NCBI GenBank assembly: GCA_024114885.1 | Contig: CP099420.1 | Coordinates: forward strand, 2,170,001 to 2,234,000 | Length of the DNA stretch: 64,000 bases | Source: Septoria linicola | Lineage: Eukaryota; Ascomycota; Dothideomycetes; Mycosphaerellales; Mycosphaerellaceae | Direction of reading: 5' to 3' | In this document: positions 20,085 to 30,773 of the stretch, piece by piece | Position numbering within the stretch: the stretch's first letter is position 1 | Layout of the letters: each line of letters opens with the position of its first letter | Program-made: the position numbers and the translations under genes | Notes under the pieces: model-generated | What the model saw: the letters and a program-made list of their open reading frames with translations, nothing else | Databases searched by the model: none | Told to the model about the DNA's origin: nothing

Positions 20085-22241
20085 ATGTATATTCCCTCCG
20101 ATTCATGGACCGCGGATCCGGCCATATCTGCAGTGTTCAAGGGTGGCTCGGACAACCTCAAGAATGGAGGATGGTCCAGTCTGATTGGAGTGGTGACGGC
20201 GATAGTTGGCAATGTGTTGATATCATTTGCGCTGAACACCCAACGATATGCGCACATACGGATGAGCAGAGATCGCGAGGCGAAACAGCAAGAAAAGCGG
20301 AAAAGTGCAAGGCGGCAGAAAAAGAGTGCGGATTATGGGACTCAGCAGAGGGAAGTCGCGGAGGAACGCGCAGAACAAAACAGGAAGGCGGAGATCAGTG
20401 GCGGAAGACTGGAAGAGCAGGAAGGTGCGATCGAGACACAACCGCTGATACCGAAACTGGACTCAAGCCAGGCGTCCTCCTCCTCCTTCTCCGAAGAGCT
20501 CACTCAGGATGAGAAGGACGGAGATGAAGTCGAGGAGAAGTCGTATTTGAAAAGCCCCATCTGGTGGCTGGGTATCGCCATGATGGTGCTTGGCGAGACC
20601 GGAAATTTTCTGGCCTACGGTTTTGCACCTGCATCGATTGTGTCACCTCTTGGTGTAGTTGCGCTCATCTCGAACTGCCTCATCGCGCCTCTGCTATTGA
20701 AGGAGAAGTTCCGCATCCGCGATGGTCTGGGGGTTCTCATTGCTGTGGGTGGTGCTGTTGTGGTTGTGCTCAGCGCCAGCGATAGCAACCCGAAGCTTAC
20801 GCCCGATGCTATCTGGGCACTTGTGACGACCTGGGAGTTCGAGACGTATCTCGGCGTAACGGCGTTCCTGATCATCGCTTTGACTGTACTAAGCAACAAG
20901 TACGGCCACAAGACAATTGTGATCGATCTCGGACTCGTTGGACTTTACGGCGGCTACACAGCACTGTCAACGAAAGGTGTGGCATCCTTGCTCACGTACA
21001 GCTTGTACAAGGTCGTCACTTTCCCAATCACCTATCTGCTTGTGACTGTTCTGGTTTTCACAGCAGTGATGCAGATCAAATACGTCAATAGAGCCCTGCA
21101 GAGGTTCAATTCGACCATGGTCATTCCTACGCAATTTGTGATGTTCACAATATCTGTCATTATCGGCAGTGCGGTGTTGTATCGCGACTTCGAGCGGGAA
21201 AGTCCTGAAGATGCCGGCAAATTCGTAGGTGGATGTGCTTTGACCTTCTTCGGTGTGTGGTGCATCACATCTGGCAGAAAGTCCGAGCACAATGACGACT
21301 ACGAAGATGATGAAGAAGATACCATCAGCCTTGTTGATGAAGAAGGTGTGATGCCAGAGATACGTGAGAACGATGACCCTAGCAGAAATGTCTCACTGGT
21401 GGCCAGCTCTCTTAACGCACCTTCACTTCGGCGGGCTCAGACCACAGAAGCAGGCTCGCTGCTCAAAGTGCATATTCGTGCACCAACATTTGGAAGTACG
21501 CCCCCAGGCGCACTGGACTGGAACAAGTACATACCTGAAATGCAGCCTGGCACTGCAAGTGCCGTACATCGGGATCCAGCTCAGCTCAACGGCAAAGAGA
21601 ACGCAGATCCTAAGAAACCAATTATGCACGCAACGACATCTGCACCGATCATCCCACAGACGCCGAGCGCATCTCTCAGGCCAAAGACGCCACTGACACG
21701 CACGCCTTCTGGTCCTGCAGAACGGCTTAGCCCCCAGAGATCACCACTTAATCGTGGCCAGACGGCGGAGCCTGTTGGCCCGCACAGACTGCTGGAGCGC
21801 ACATCTTCACTTCGACTTGGTCCTCTCACCAGCCCACTGAGTGGATCTCTGGCCGCCATCGTGGCAGACGAGCTTCGACGAGGTGCCGACAAGTCGCCAC
21901 TTGGCAGTATCAGGCGACGGACGTCACATCGCCCGCAACAAGGGCGGCGACCCACAGACCAGAACGAGGACAGCAGACCACTTATGTCCAGCAGCCTGAA
22001 ACGCCACTCGATCGCCAGCACCGACATGGAGTTTGAGAGCCGAGAAGCTGCAGATCTCCGAACCGCAGCAGGCAGTCCTCCTGGGAGAGTTCGAAGCTTG
22101 AGCGCCACAATCAGCGACATGTTCGGATCGAGTAGTGGGAGCACGCTGAAGAGACAGCGCACTCTTGAGCGTGACAGGAAGAAAGCGGCCGACTCTGCAG
22201 TTCCAGAAGAATCGTCCTCGCGGCAGAACGGCGGGCGATGA
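20085..22241 (+). CDS. NIPA-type magnesium transporter (DUF803) with long C-terminal tail
   Basis: A single exon, 718 residues. The N-terminus (WSSLIGVVTAIVGNVLISFALNTQRYAH) is the first helix of the NIPA/EamA-like fold. A charged insertion of about 110 residues follows, and then the conserved core KSPIWWLGIAMMVLGETGNFLAYGFAPASIVSPLGVVALISN...LLLKEKFRIRDGLG. Further helices run to FGVWCITSGRK near residue 405, about nine in total. NIPA proteins transport Mg2+ and related divalent cations in plasma or endosomal membranes; substrate here is inferred. The remaining ~300 residues are hydrophilic, Ser/Pro/Arg-rich and probably disordered, with many TP/SP sites. Both the insertion and tail make it longer than plant or animal NIPA but are common in fungal homologues. 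Confidence 0.9.
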   Translation: MYIPSDSWTADPAISAVFKGGSDNLKNGGWSSLIGVVTAIVGNVLISFALNTQRYAHIRMSRDREAKQQEKRKSARRQKKSADYGTQQREVAEERAEQNRKAEISGGRLEEQEGAIETQPLIPKLDSSQASSSSFSEELTQDEKDGDEVEEKSYLKSPIWWLGIAMMVLGETGNFLAYGFAPASIVSPLGVVALISNCLIAPLLLKEKFRIRDGLGVLIAVGGAVVVVLSASDSNPKLTPDAIWALVTTWEFETYLGVTAFLIIALTVLSNKYGHKTIVIDLGLVGLYGGYTALSTKGVASLLTYSLYKVVTFPITYLLVTVLVFTAVMQIKYVNRALQRFNSTMVIPTQFVMFTISVIIGSAVLYRDFERESPEDAGKFVGGCALTFFGVWCITSGRKSEHNDDYEDDEEDTISLVDEEGVMPEIRENDDPSRNVSLVASSLNAPSLRRAQTTEAGSLLKVHIRAPTFGSTPPGALDWNKYIPEMQPGTASAVHRDPAQLNGKENADPKKPIMHATTSAPIIPQTPSASLRPKTPLTRTPSGPAERLSPQRSPLNRGQTAEPVGPHRLLERTSSLRLGPLTSPLSGSLAAIVADELRRGADKSPLGSIRRRTSHRPQQGRRPTDQNEDSRPLMSSSLKRHSIASTDMEFESREAADLRTAAGSPPGRVRSLSATISDMFGSSSGSTLKRQRTLERDRKKAADSAVPEESSSRQNGGR

Positions 22242-22807
22242 AAGCACGGCCAGACTGTAGATGATTGATATTTGGCAAAGAAGTGAAGAATATGAGAGCT
22301 TGGGTAATGAGAACCATGAGCACAATATCACGATTGTATCGCTTTGCACGACTTGAGTGGAGAGGTGTACAGGTATACAGGACGGAGAACTGCATGAAAT
22401 GTATAGCACGGACATGAACGATAGCCTGTTTTCGCTGCCTTCATTGAAGTCTCTAGTGGATCTATACACACTCTGGAATGGTCGACTGTTCTGTGATCGG
22501 GTCTGGTCTTGATCACGTTAAGCATGGACCCGTGTGGTGTCGCAAATCATGTCTTGAGAAATTCGCAATTCGACATTGGCAACTCGACATCTTCAGTATC
22601 GAAAGGAGAGAAGCAATCGTTCGTGGTTGAGGAGAGCGAGAGAAAAATATGTCAAAAGTCGAGGTTGCTTGGCGCGTTTTTGTTTTGATCAGGTCGCGTC
22701 TGCCGTTGACATATCTCTCACGCGACGCCCTCGCGTGCTCCACATCTTGGAGTAAGGCATTGTCTGCGACAGTCTTTAAGGCGACTCGCTATCTTGGACG
22801 ACAATAA
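22242..22807. other. Convergent intergenic region (transporter / P450 3' ends)
   Basis: About 570 bases with short frames only; the 3' ends of two genes face each other. No repeat or RNA gene is seen. Confidence 0.4.
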
Positions 22808-24409
22808 TTATACTACTGCACTTCGCTTCCGGATACCGACCCACACCTCATCTGGCTTCTTCGAGAATCCCTCGTGCGATTCAATGTCCTGCTGGTATAG
22901 CTCGAAATCGTAACGATGAAACGCTGTTCCAACGATGAGCGCTAGCTCCATGTGAGCAACATTCTGTCCAACACAAGCTCTTGGCCCGAAGCTGAAAGGG
23001 TTGAAGCATATTTTCTGGCGAGGTGTCAAGTTCTCCGGTAGCCATCTATCTGGCCTAAAGTCGTCCACGTCCGCACCCCAGACATCAGCATCATGATGGA
23101 TTGAGTAGCTGGGAACCGAAAGCACAGTACCTCGAGGGAAGAAATTGCCCTGGTAGCTGATTCCAGCTGAAGTCACGATGCGAGGCAAGCCAATAGCCGA
23201 GGTGGAGTGTAGTCTCATGGCCTCGTCAATGCAGCGTCTGAGGAAGGGTAGATTCTTGACCTGGTCATGAGATGCGATGTCTGTGTTGCCCGGTACGGCA
23301 GAATCCAGCTCTGCTTGGAGTCGTGGCACACTGGTCCCTGGTGCTGCACGCTCACCATGAAGAATCCAGTAGAAAGTGGCCGCAGCAGTATTGGAGACAG
23401 TATCACTACCTGCAATAAGCCGTGTCAGAGTCTCTGATATGAGCTCATCGCGCGGCATCGGATTGCCTTTGCCATCCTTGGCATTGACCAGCATGTCAAG
23501 AATGTCATGCCGCTCGCTTTGGTGCAGACCTTTCTCTGCGGCATCTAGTCTTTTGTTGACGGCGACAGTCGCGATACCATGGAGGTTGCGGACAGACTTG
23601 AGGCCATTTCGGAAGAACGGATCCGGCAGATACTTCGCCCAAGGCCGAATTGGAAGGAGTAGTCCGAGAGTCGAACTGACTTCACCTCTGCGATCCAGAG
23701 TCTCAGCTCCTGGTGCCAGAACGATAGGGCCACGCGGCTCGAGCTGCGCTTCACACTCGTCCCGCCCCTTATCGACCATACCAAATGGAGCGCCGAACGC
23801 CAAATCCCCGATAATGTCGAAGGCGATATACGTACACCACGGCATCATGTTCAGTCTTGCAAAGCCACTGCGCTCTGTTGGGTGAGAGGACATGCGATCC
23901 AGCTGCCGAACCCATCGACGAAGGTTACCGGCCATGTGTGTTTCGAAGGCGTGGACCGAGCTAGGAGAGAAGGCGTGCGCGATGATCTTCCGCTTTCGCG
24001 TGTGCTCCGGACGGTCTCTTACATTGAATACACATGGAACGCCAGACACGAAAGCTTCGTAAAACTGGCTACACTTGTGTCAATCACGTCTCTACTCTTC
24101 GGTCGCAGATCGACATACTCTTTGAGGAAGCCATTGCCGTGCGCGTACACCGTCTGCAGCCCCTCTGGCTCTGCAATCGATACATGGTTGTAGCCAACAC
24201 GGATGACTTTGCCATATCTCTTGTGGGCCCAGTCTACCCAGGCAAACTTCTTTCCATTTCTCGCACCCAGTGCAAGCCAGACGTTTGTAAACTTGGCGAG
24301 GAAAGGTCCCGGGATATGCTGGAGATGCTTAGCACGGCAAAACATAGTACAACCCGAGCCAAAACGCTGCCAACACAGCAGCGAGGACAATGTACTTTTC
24401 CAACGCCAT
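22808..24409 (-). pseudogene. Cytochrome P450, benzoate-4-monooxygenase-like, with apparent frameshift in the membrane anchor
   Basis: The catalytic part is intact. Exon 1 runs to about 24115 and exon 2 is 24073-22808, across a probable 41-nt intron whose GTCGAT donor is weak, so the junction is tentative. Visible motifs are HIPGPFLAKFTN, RDRPEHTRKRKIIAHAFSP, I-helix LIAGSDTVSNTAAATF, EAMRLHS (ExxR), FRPDRWLP, and the haem loop FSFGPRACVGQNVAHMEL carrying the cysteine thiolate ligand. The C-terminal wording resembles CYP53-type benzoate para-hydroxylases (inference). An ATG at 24409 opens a perfect anchor, MALEKYIVLAAVLAAFWLGL, but that frame stops after YYVLPC. The frame carrying AKHLQHIPGPF is offset by one base at a TTTT run near 24350. 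A 25-nt intron would also restore phase but is too short to be credible. If translated from an internal ATG the enzyme would lack its membrane anchor. Confidence 0.75.
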
Positions 24410-24908
24410 TGTCGAAGAAGTCGCAGCTGATGTCTCGTTCGCACGGCTTCAAGCTACAGGACATATATTGCTTACCTTCGGCGTGCACCAGACACGCACT
24501 CTGCGGGGCCCACGCTCGGTTCCTCGACGTCCCACCTTTGCCTGATTGGCGTAACACGGCGCGATAATTACTACAAACGCGCAGGAACTCAACCGGGCGT
24601 GCTCGGGATCATTGTTTGCATTGCACATCCCCTGCATCCCCGCCCCCACTTTCTGACTTGCCAGCAGCCATGACTATCTCGAAGGACAATCCAATCTATC
24701 GAACGATCGACTATCACAACATTAGTCATTCTGATCTGGACTGGGCGACATGAAGTACGCTCGTGCAGTACATCGTGTCATGCATTCTTGGCCTCGTGGT
24801 TACACGCAGGTGAGCTCGGGCACGCCTATATTGCTAGGTGGAAGTAGTCGCTGGCTACATTGAAGCAAATCAAGTTCACGGAGACGCCCGGACACTATCA
24901 TAAACGCC
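24410..24908. promoter_or_regulatory. Divergent upstream region P450 / hxnX-like gene
   Basis: About 500 bases between divergent start codons, so both promoters lie here. Short frames on both strands are not credible genes. I cannot point to a specific regulator site. Confidence 0.5.
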
Positions 24909-26378
24909 ATGGCAGTCCCAGAGATCTTCCACGGCATTGAGGTGCAGCAGAAACAATTTTTGGCTGCAAGTGAACGACTCAATGTATGAATTACGCCTGC
25001 ATGCACGAAAAACAAAAGGCTAATACCGGGCAAGATTGTTGTTGTCGGCGCAGGTCTTGGAGGTCTTGGAGCAGCGATCGCACTGCTTCTTGCTGGACAC
25101 GAAGTCCATGTTTTGGAATCGGCCTCTCAGATTGGTGAAGTTGGTGCTGGAATCCAAGCTCTACCAAACAGCTCTCGTGTCCTGATACAATGGGGTCTTG
25201 GTCCGAGATTAACGAGTCTGGCCACGATTCCTCTGAACGTAGAGATGCTGGGCTGGAAGGGCAACATCATCACTCAGTACGACTTCACGACTGCTGCAAA
25301 GCAACACGGTGCACCGTTCTGGGACTTCCATCGAGCAGACCTCCATGGCGCTCTGCTTGAACGCGCGCAGGAGCTGGGCTGCATATTCCAGACTAAAGCA
25401 CGAGTGGTGGACGTGGACACCACAGACGAAACAGCCAAAGTACTGCTTTCATCGGGCGAAAGTATAGAGGCCGACCTTGTGGTAGGCGCTGATGGTATTC
25501 ATTCTCGATGTCGCGAGATTATGCTTGGTGGACCGAGCCCTCCCGTGACCACTGGCGATCTGGCCTATCGAGTTCTATTGAGCACTGAAGGCATGAGAGA
25601 TGATCCAGACCTAGCGCCTTTTCTGGCCACTCATCACGTACGTTACTGGATGGGGCCTGGCGCACATGCTGTGAGCTATGTCTTGCGCCACGGCAAGCTC
25701 ATCAACATTGTTTTGCTGGTGCCAGACGATATGCCAGAAGGAGCCAGTACCATGGACGCCAGCGTCGAGGAGATGCAAGCACTGTTCGCTCAGTGGGATA
25801 TACGCATCCCAAAACTACTCAAGTATTGCCAGTCTGTGCAGAAATGGCGATTGTGCTATAGACCAGGTCTGGAGCAGCCTTGGTCCAACCCTGCCAGCAC
25901 GTTCGCATTATTGGGAGATGCAGTACATGCCACGCTGCCGTATCTCGCAAGTGGTGCGGGAATGGCGCTCGAAGATGCTGCTGTGCTCGGGCACTGCTTC
26001 GCGCGTATAAAGGACAGATTGCCACAGGCCAAGAGAAAAGTATATGAGCAGTGCCGTCGTGCCCGGACCGAGAGCATTGTCGACCGCAGTAACGTCCAGC
26101 AGTATCTGTACCACATCGACGATGGTGAAGAGCAGGAAGCTCGTGACTCTCGCTTCCGTATCTTCGGCAAGATCGAAGAAGAGATCCAGGATGAAGGAGT
26201 TTTACCAGGTATTGCACAATTGCCAGATGGTCTCGAGGTCGGCTCGGATCCTCTGGCGTGGCGAAGATATGGCGTTGGTACTTGGCTCATCAGCTACGAC
26301 TGTCTGGGCGATGTTCAGCGCCATTGGCCGGGCGAGCAAGTCGCATGCGAAGCCTCGCACATCAGAGCTTCCTTGTGA
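24909..26378 (+). CDS. hxnX: FAD monooxygenase, salicylate-hydroxylase type; hxnX-like (6-hydroxynicotinate monooxygenase)
   Basis: Exon 1 is 24909-24983 and exon 2 is 25035-26378, giving 472 residues. Exon 1 encodes MAVPEIFHGIEVQQKQFLAA and ends before a GTATGA donor. Splicing to GGGCAAG places IVVVGAGLGGLGAAIALLLAG, the FAD-binding GxGxxG fold, at residue 26. Other class A flavoprotein motifs are ADLVVGADGIHSR (DG motif) and ALLGDAVHATLPYLASGAGMALEDA (GD motif plus Pro). The family hydroxylates, often with decarboxylation, aromatic acids using NAD(P)H. In A. nidulans HxnX acts on 6-hydroxynicotinate to give 2,5-dihydroxypyridine (from memory). That assignment rests on the neighbours (hxnV, hxnM, hxnT, hxnR and hxnY homologues), since sequence alone says only salicylate-hydroxylase-like. 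The gene is divergent from the P450. Confidence 0.85.
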
Positions 26379-26729
26379 ACTCGGCAAGATTTCTCCTGTA
26401 GTACTCGCTAAAACGTGGCTCCGGCAGCCATCATGAACGGCCTCACCTCGATGTTCTTCCAGAGTGGCATGCTGAGTCGTGCGCGCTTCCCAGAGAGGTT
26501 GAGCACTGTAACACGTCTCCTTCGCGTGCGAATTGAATAATGTCGAGCATTCGAAGGGCTTGGCCAAACCCTTGCAGCGTTGCTCAAAGCAGCATAGAGC
26601 AAGTCCGACAATCTCTGGAACGGGACAGGCTGCCACTACAGTGATCTGGTCACGAGAAAGTGTCGCGCAAACACGACTGGCAGAGACATCTGAGAGCAGT
26701 CTTTCATCCGGTGCTTACATAACGCATAT
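26379..26729. other. Convergent intergenic region hxnX / hxnV
   Basis: About 350 bases between two genes ending toward each other; short frames only. Confidence 0.4.
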
Positions 26730-28661
26730 CTAATGTGCTAGAAACCCTGCGTAGTACTCCTGCAGCCATGAAGCGGCTTGCGCACTGGACTTAGCTTGTG
26801 CAACGTCGAATGAGCGCACAGTGGCAACATAGCCATCAGGCCTTACATTCAAGATCGCCAGCTCAGCGTCTTGCAAGGCGCCGACCCACTTTTCCGTGCA
26901 GGTCTTACCTTTCGTATTCTTCTCTGCGAGATCGTCAAGATACACAGTCCATCTGCTCTTTTGAAAAACTGGTGGCAGTTCAGCAAGCTCAAATCCTGAC
27001 TTGGCTGTACCTGTCACCAACGCGAAAGTGAAGAGCTTGCTGACTGCAGTGTACCTTTCTGGTCGCACATACTCTTCCATATGCGTGCCGGATGCTGGCT
27101 TCTTCTGGTATGAAACATCGGCTGCCGCCGAAGCACCTGATATGAGCGATTGAGTAATACTCTCGCTTAAGGCCGCGAGGAATGGCATCGCAGTCTCCAG
27201 ATTCGGACAAAAGAAGTACACCTTGAATTGGCCTAGCATAGGGATATCGAGCTGGATGTCGACAGGATTTGCGTCGATATACCTCGTGACTCTTGCTGGA
27301 GGTGGTAGACAACCTGGCTGGATGCCCAGCTTGGATCCTGGCGTGTTCAGCAGATTGTGTTCATACTCTACGCCAATGCCGGAGATAAAACGGACGTGCT
27401 TGAGGAAGTTTCGCGTTAGCGCCTCAATATCACCATCATGAAAGGCATTGGCATGTTCTAGGTCGAAGTTGATCAAGTCCCGGGCAATCTTGCGTCGCTC
27501 GGACTCATATGTCGTAATCAGCTCTTCCTTGGCCAAACCACGAATGACCAAGTTCAATTTCCAGGCCAGATTGAGGGAGTCATGCATCGAGGTGTTCATT
27601 CCTTGCGCAGCTTTTGGGCTGTGCGTGTGACTTGCATCTCCGGCAATCAGGACTCTGCCGCTGTCGTCCGTAAAGCGATTCGCCACTCGTTGCCCAATCT
27701 GGTATATCCCAAACCACTCGACTGTGCTCCAAGATAGCTGGAAAGGCTGTAAGATTTGTCGCGCCCGCTCCATGACATATTCCTGGGTCGCTTCAGCTTT
27801 GGATATGGCCGCGCCGTCCTCGGACTTCAGCTCAATATAGAGTCTGGTCATGTCGCGTTCCCGTGGTATGCACAGTATATTGCCATACTTGTGAGAGTAA
27901 ACAACCGCCTTACTCCAGAGGTCAGGGAAGTCAGTGACAATCTCGCCATCTAGGACACCCCATATCGCCTCGGATGATGATCCCTCAGCGATTGCTCCAG
28001 GTATACTACGCCGAACTTGAGAATGAGCACCATCGCATCCGACGAGGTATTGAGCGCGGACTTCCCGCTCCGCCCCCGTCTCCTTATCCAGGTAAGCGAT
28101 CCTGAGCGCCTGCAAGCTGTCGCCAGCCTGCTCGTATGAGATGAACGATGAGTTTCGCTGCACCTCTACTCCTCTTGCTTGCAGATCATCAAGAAATACT
28201 TCCTCCACCATCCCTTGGTGCACAAGCAAGATGTACGGATCCAGTAAGTCAACAGCCGGTGGGTAGTGGACTTCTCGACCTGTTCTCCGCAAGGGAATTT
28301 CCGCAGATGAACTCCAAAAACATATGTCGTGGACTTTTGCACCTCGTTCGAGTAATGGACCAGCCAGGCACATCTGCCGCAGTGTCTCAATGGTCTTTGG
28401 CTGTAAGCCATCTGCTCGGCCCGTGGCCGTTTTGTCTGCTCGGTTGTCCAGAATTGTCGTTCTGATTCCAAAGCGCACCAGATTGGCTGCTAGCATCAGT
28501 CCGGCTGGTCCAGCGCCCACAATCACAACATCAATATCTTCCGCAAGAGACCCATTGCTTGGCTGTTCTCTGAGAATACCTGGAGACATGCTGCGATTGA
28601 GCTTGACTGACTTGTTGATCGTATGATCTTGGGATTCTGAGGAATGACGCTTGCTGGTCAT
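26730..28661 (-). CDS. hxnV: FAD monooxygenase, phenol 2-monooxygenase type; hxnV-like
   Basis: A single exon, 643 residues, from the ATG at 28661. After a 40-residue hydrophilic leader the FAD fold appears as IDVVIVGAGPAGLMLAANL. It is followed by GRADGLQPKTIETLRQM, the substrate-side motif of phenol and 3-hydroxybenzoate hydroxylases, then YLVGCDGAHSQVRR (DG motif) and VLIAGDASHTHSPKAAQGMNTSMHDSLNLAWKL (GD motif). The last ~170 residues resemble the thioredoxin-like dimerisation domain of phenol hydroxylase (VYLDDLAEKN ... LNVRPDGYVATV). The reaction type is ortho-hydroxylation of a phenolic ring. In the nicotinate pathway HxnV is proposed to hydroxylate dihydroxypyridine; here that is inferred from the cluster. 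It shares a 435-bp divergent promoter with the hxnM-like gene. Confidence 0.88.
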   Translation of the reverse strand: MTSKRHSSESQDHTINKSVKLNRSMSPGILREQPSNGSLAEDIDVVIVGAGPAGLMLAANLVRFGIRTTILDNRADKTATGRADGLQPKTIETLRQMCLAGPLLERGAKVHDICFWSSSAEIPLRRTGREVHYPPAVDLLDPYILLVHQGMVEEVFLDDLQARGVEVQRNSSFISYEQAGDSLQALRIAYLDKETGAEREVRAQYLVGCDGAHSQVRRSIPGAIAEGSSSEAIWGVLDGEIVTDFPDLWSKAVVYSHKYGNILCIPRERDMTRLYIELKSEDGAAISKAEATQEYVMERARQILQPFQLSWSTVEWFGIYQIGQRVANRFTDDSGRVLIAGDASHTHSPKAAQGMNTSMHDSLNLAWKLNLVIRGLAKEELITTYESERRKIARDLINFDLEHANAFHDGDIEALTRNFLKHVRFISGIGVEYEHNLLNTPGSKLGIQPGCLPPPARVTRYIDANPVDIQLDIPMLGQFKVYFFCPNLETAMPFLAALSESITQSLISGASAAADVSYQKKPASGTHMEEYVRPERYTAVSKLFTFALVTGTAKSGFELAELPPVFQKSRWTVYLDDLAEKNTKGKTCTEKWVGALQDAELAILNVRPDGYVATVRSFDVAQAKSSAQAASWLQEYYAGFLAH

Positions 28662-29096
28662 CTTGGATAGAATCCATTGTCATGCTTCTTACGCGCATTC
28701 CACCATTCTACGGTGTGTGAGCGTTGTGTAAAGATGGTGGTGCAAAAGCTAAAGCTGAGAATCCCTGCACGAGCTCGATAGGCCAAAACTAACTAACGCT
28801 CCACAGGCGATCGCACACCTTCCCTGTCTGCACGCGCACGACTCTAACCCCACTCCTTATCGCGTACAGACGTTGTTGGTTCTCACGTACTCTCGATACA
28901 CAGCATCGGATAGTGGGGTGCCCAATGCCTACGACGATGTCGACTGGCATAGTTTTTGGCCCATGGCGGGCTACGGCCAACCTTTCGGGCAACGCACAGG
29001 CGTTTGTTGTTTCGACACGAATCTTGCAACACTGCTCAGTTGTGCAACCAGTGCCTTCGACGGAAAGTGCGCGACCGTGAAGTGTACGACGATACA
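28662..29096. promoter_or_regulatory. Divergent promoter region hxnV / hxnM
   Basis: The 435 bases between two divergent start codons are the likely shared control region. One CGATAG (28776 area) matches the GATA-factor core HGATAR, as expected for nitrogen-controlled genes, but a single copy is weak evidence. Confidence 0.45.
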
Positions 29097-30315
29097 ATGG
29101 GGAAGAAAAGAGTGCTCGTCAGCTATGGTGCGTATAGTACGTGATGACAGCTAGTGACACTAGATCTGATACTTCACAGGCGTGGACATCGACGCGGTCG
29201 CAGGCTGGCTAGGCAGCTATGGTGGCGAGGACTCGACCTCTGATATCTCGCGCGGTCTTTGGGCTGGCACAATCGGGACACAAAGGCTGTTGAAGTTGTT
29301 CAAGAAATACGACATTAAAGCCACTTGGTTCATTCCCGGGCACAGTCTGGAGACATTCCCAGAGGACTGCGCGGCAGTGAGAGATGCAGGGCACGAGATA
29401 GGTCTGCACGGCTACTCTCATGAAGTAAGCGACGCTTCTCGAATGTGTCTCACATTTTGGGATAGAAGCAGACTAACCTCTTACTCGATCGACTAGAATC
29501 CCGCGGACATGACTTTTGAGCAGCAAAAAGACGTCCTGGACCACACGTACAAGCTTCTGACGAAGTTCTGCGGAAAGCCTCCGCGAGGTTCAGTGGCGCC
29601 CTGGTGGGAGACCAGCAAAGAAGGGACAGAATTGATGTTGTCCTACGGGATCGAGTACGACCACTCTATGAGCCACGAGGATTGTCAAATGTACTGGCTA
29701 CGCACTGGGGATCAGTGGACAAAGATTGACTACTCGAAGAAGGCGGAAGAGTGGATGAAGCCATTGGTCAGGGGCGAATCTACCGGGCTTGTTGAGATTC
29801 CTGGCTCATGGTACATCGATGACCTGCCACCCATGTGAGTATGATCCAGAGTACGAGGAAGCTTATGCTAACGATCAGAAGGATGTTCATTAAGAACAGC
29901 GCCAATAGCCACGGTTGGGTGAGTTTCGCTCGACAATGCACCCAAACAAGACTTCCACCTGCACTGACACAGGATATAGGTCAACCCGAGAGACGTCGAA
30001 GCGATATGGATGGATCACTTTGATTACTACTACCGAGAATTCGACGAATTTGTGTTTCCGATGACAATCCACCCAGACGTCAGTGGAAGACCGCATGTTC
30101 TGCTCATGCACGAGCGTATCATTGAACATATCAACAAGCACGAAGGAGTAGAATGGTGCGTAAGCTACTGGTCTGTATTGTTGCGGCGCTGACATACCTG
30201 CAGGGTAACGATGGAACAGATGTGTGATGACTTCAAAGCCAAGAACGAACCACCGGCAGGCGCGTTATTGCCAGCAACAAAGGAAAAGGCCCTTCAAAAG
30301 CTACAATCTCAATGA
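29097..30315 (+). CDS. hxnM: Polysaccharide-deacetylase-fold hydrolase; hxnM-like cyclic imidase
   Basis: Six exons: 29097-29127, 29180-29424, 29497-29834, 29882-29918, 29980-30155 and 30204-30315; 939 nt, 312 residues, all in phase. The NodB-type (CE4) domain shows VLVSYGVDIDAVAGWLG (metal-binding Asp), ATWFIPGHSLETFP and GHEIGLHGYSHE (the His pair of the metal site). Further on are GKPPRGSVAPWW and HPDVSGRPHVLLMHERII. The pattern matches the subgroup of PgdA/allantoinase-like enzymes that cleave cyclic amides rather than chitin. No signal peptide is present, so it is intracellular. In A. nidulans the hxnM product is described as a cyclic imide hydrolase of this superfamily in nicotinate breakdown; function here is inferred from fold plus neighbours. 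The 37-nt fourth exon is unusually small; using the GAAG acceptor at 29881 restores LPPMMFIKNS. Confidence 0.88.
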
Positions 30316-30773
30316 TTTGGGAAGAAGGCTTTGTATGTTCCCAATCCCGACGATCGTTCATAGCCGAAGTCTGGACCTAGGATGTTGTGGTCCAAAAAGG
30401 GACACGAGTGATGTAGTCTACGCAAGTGCCAAATTCATCTCACTACAGATCCATGACCGCACTTCACAAGTCATTTCGCGCGGCCGATAGCACATAGTCG
30501 TGCAGACGAAGCGAATGTGAGTAGAAAGGCAGCGTATCAGCCTGTTTTCACACACCACGTGAGGCTTCTCGCGCTCCCACTCTCGCGACGTCCGCTGACC
30601 CGATATAGAAATTGGAATCGAACACCACCTTTCTCTCCCGGCGTGGGACAGGTTGGCCCGACTTCAACCCGATAGTAATCAGTAAGAAGCTTGATACTTA
30701 ATTGAACTCATCATGCGAGCTAGCTAGTTGCCATTACCTACACCAGCACCTCCACACCAACGTCCCCCTAACA
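30316..30773. promoter_or_regulatory. Upstream region of hxnT-like gene
   Basis: About 460 bases with no gene, containing the 3' end of the hxnM-like gene and the promoter of the OYE gene. The stretch before the ATG is rich in CACCA and ACACC. No repeat is seen. Confidence 0.4.

Noticed and set aside
24336..24372. 25-nt intron restoring the P450 frame (GTTTTG...CTCCAG)
   Set aside because: It is below the size spliceosomal introns reach in fungi and would delete residues usually present before HIPGPF; a one-base frameshift is simpler.
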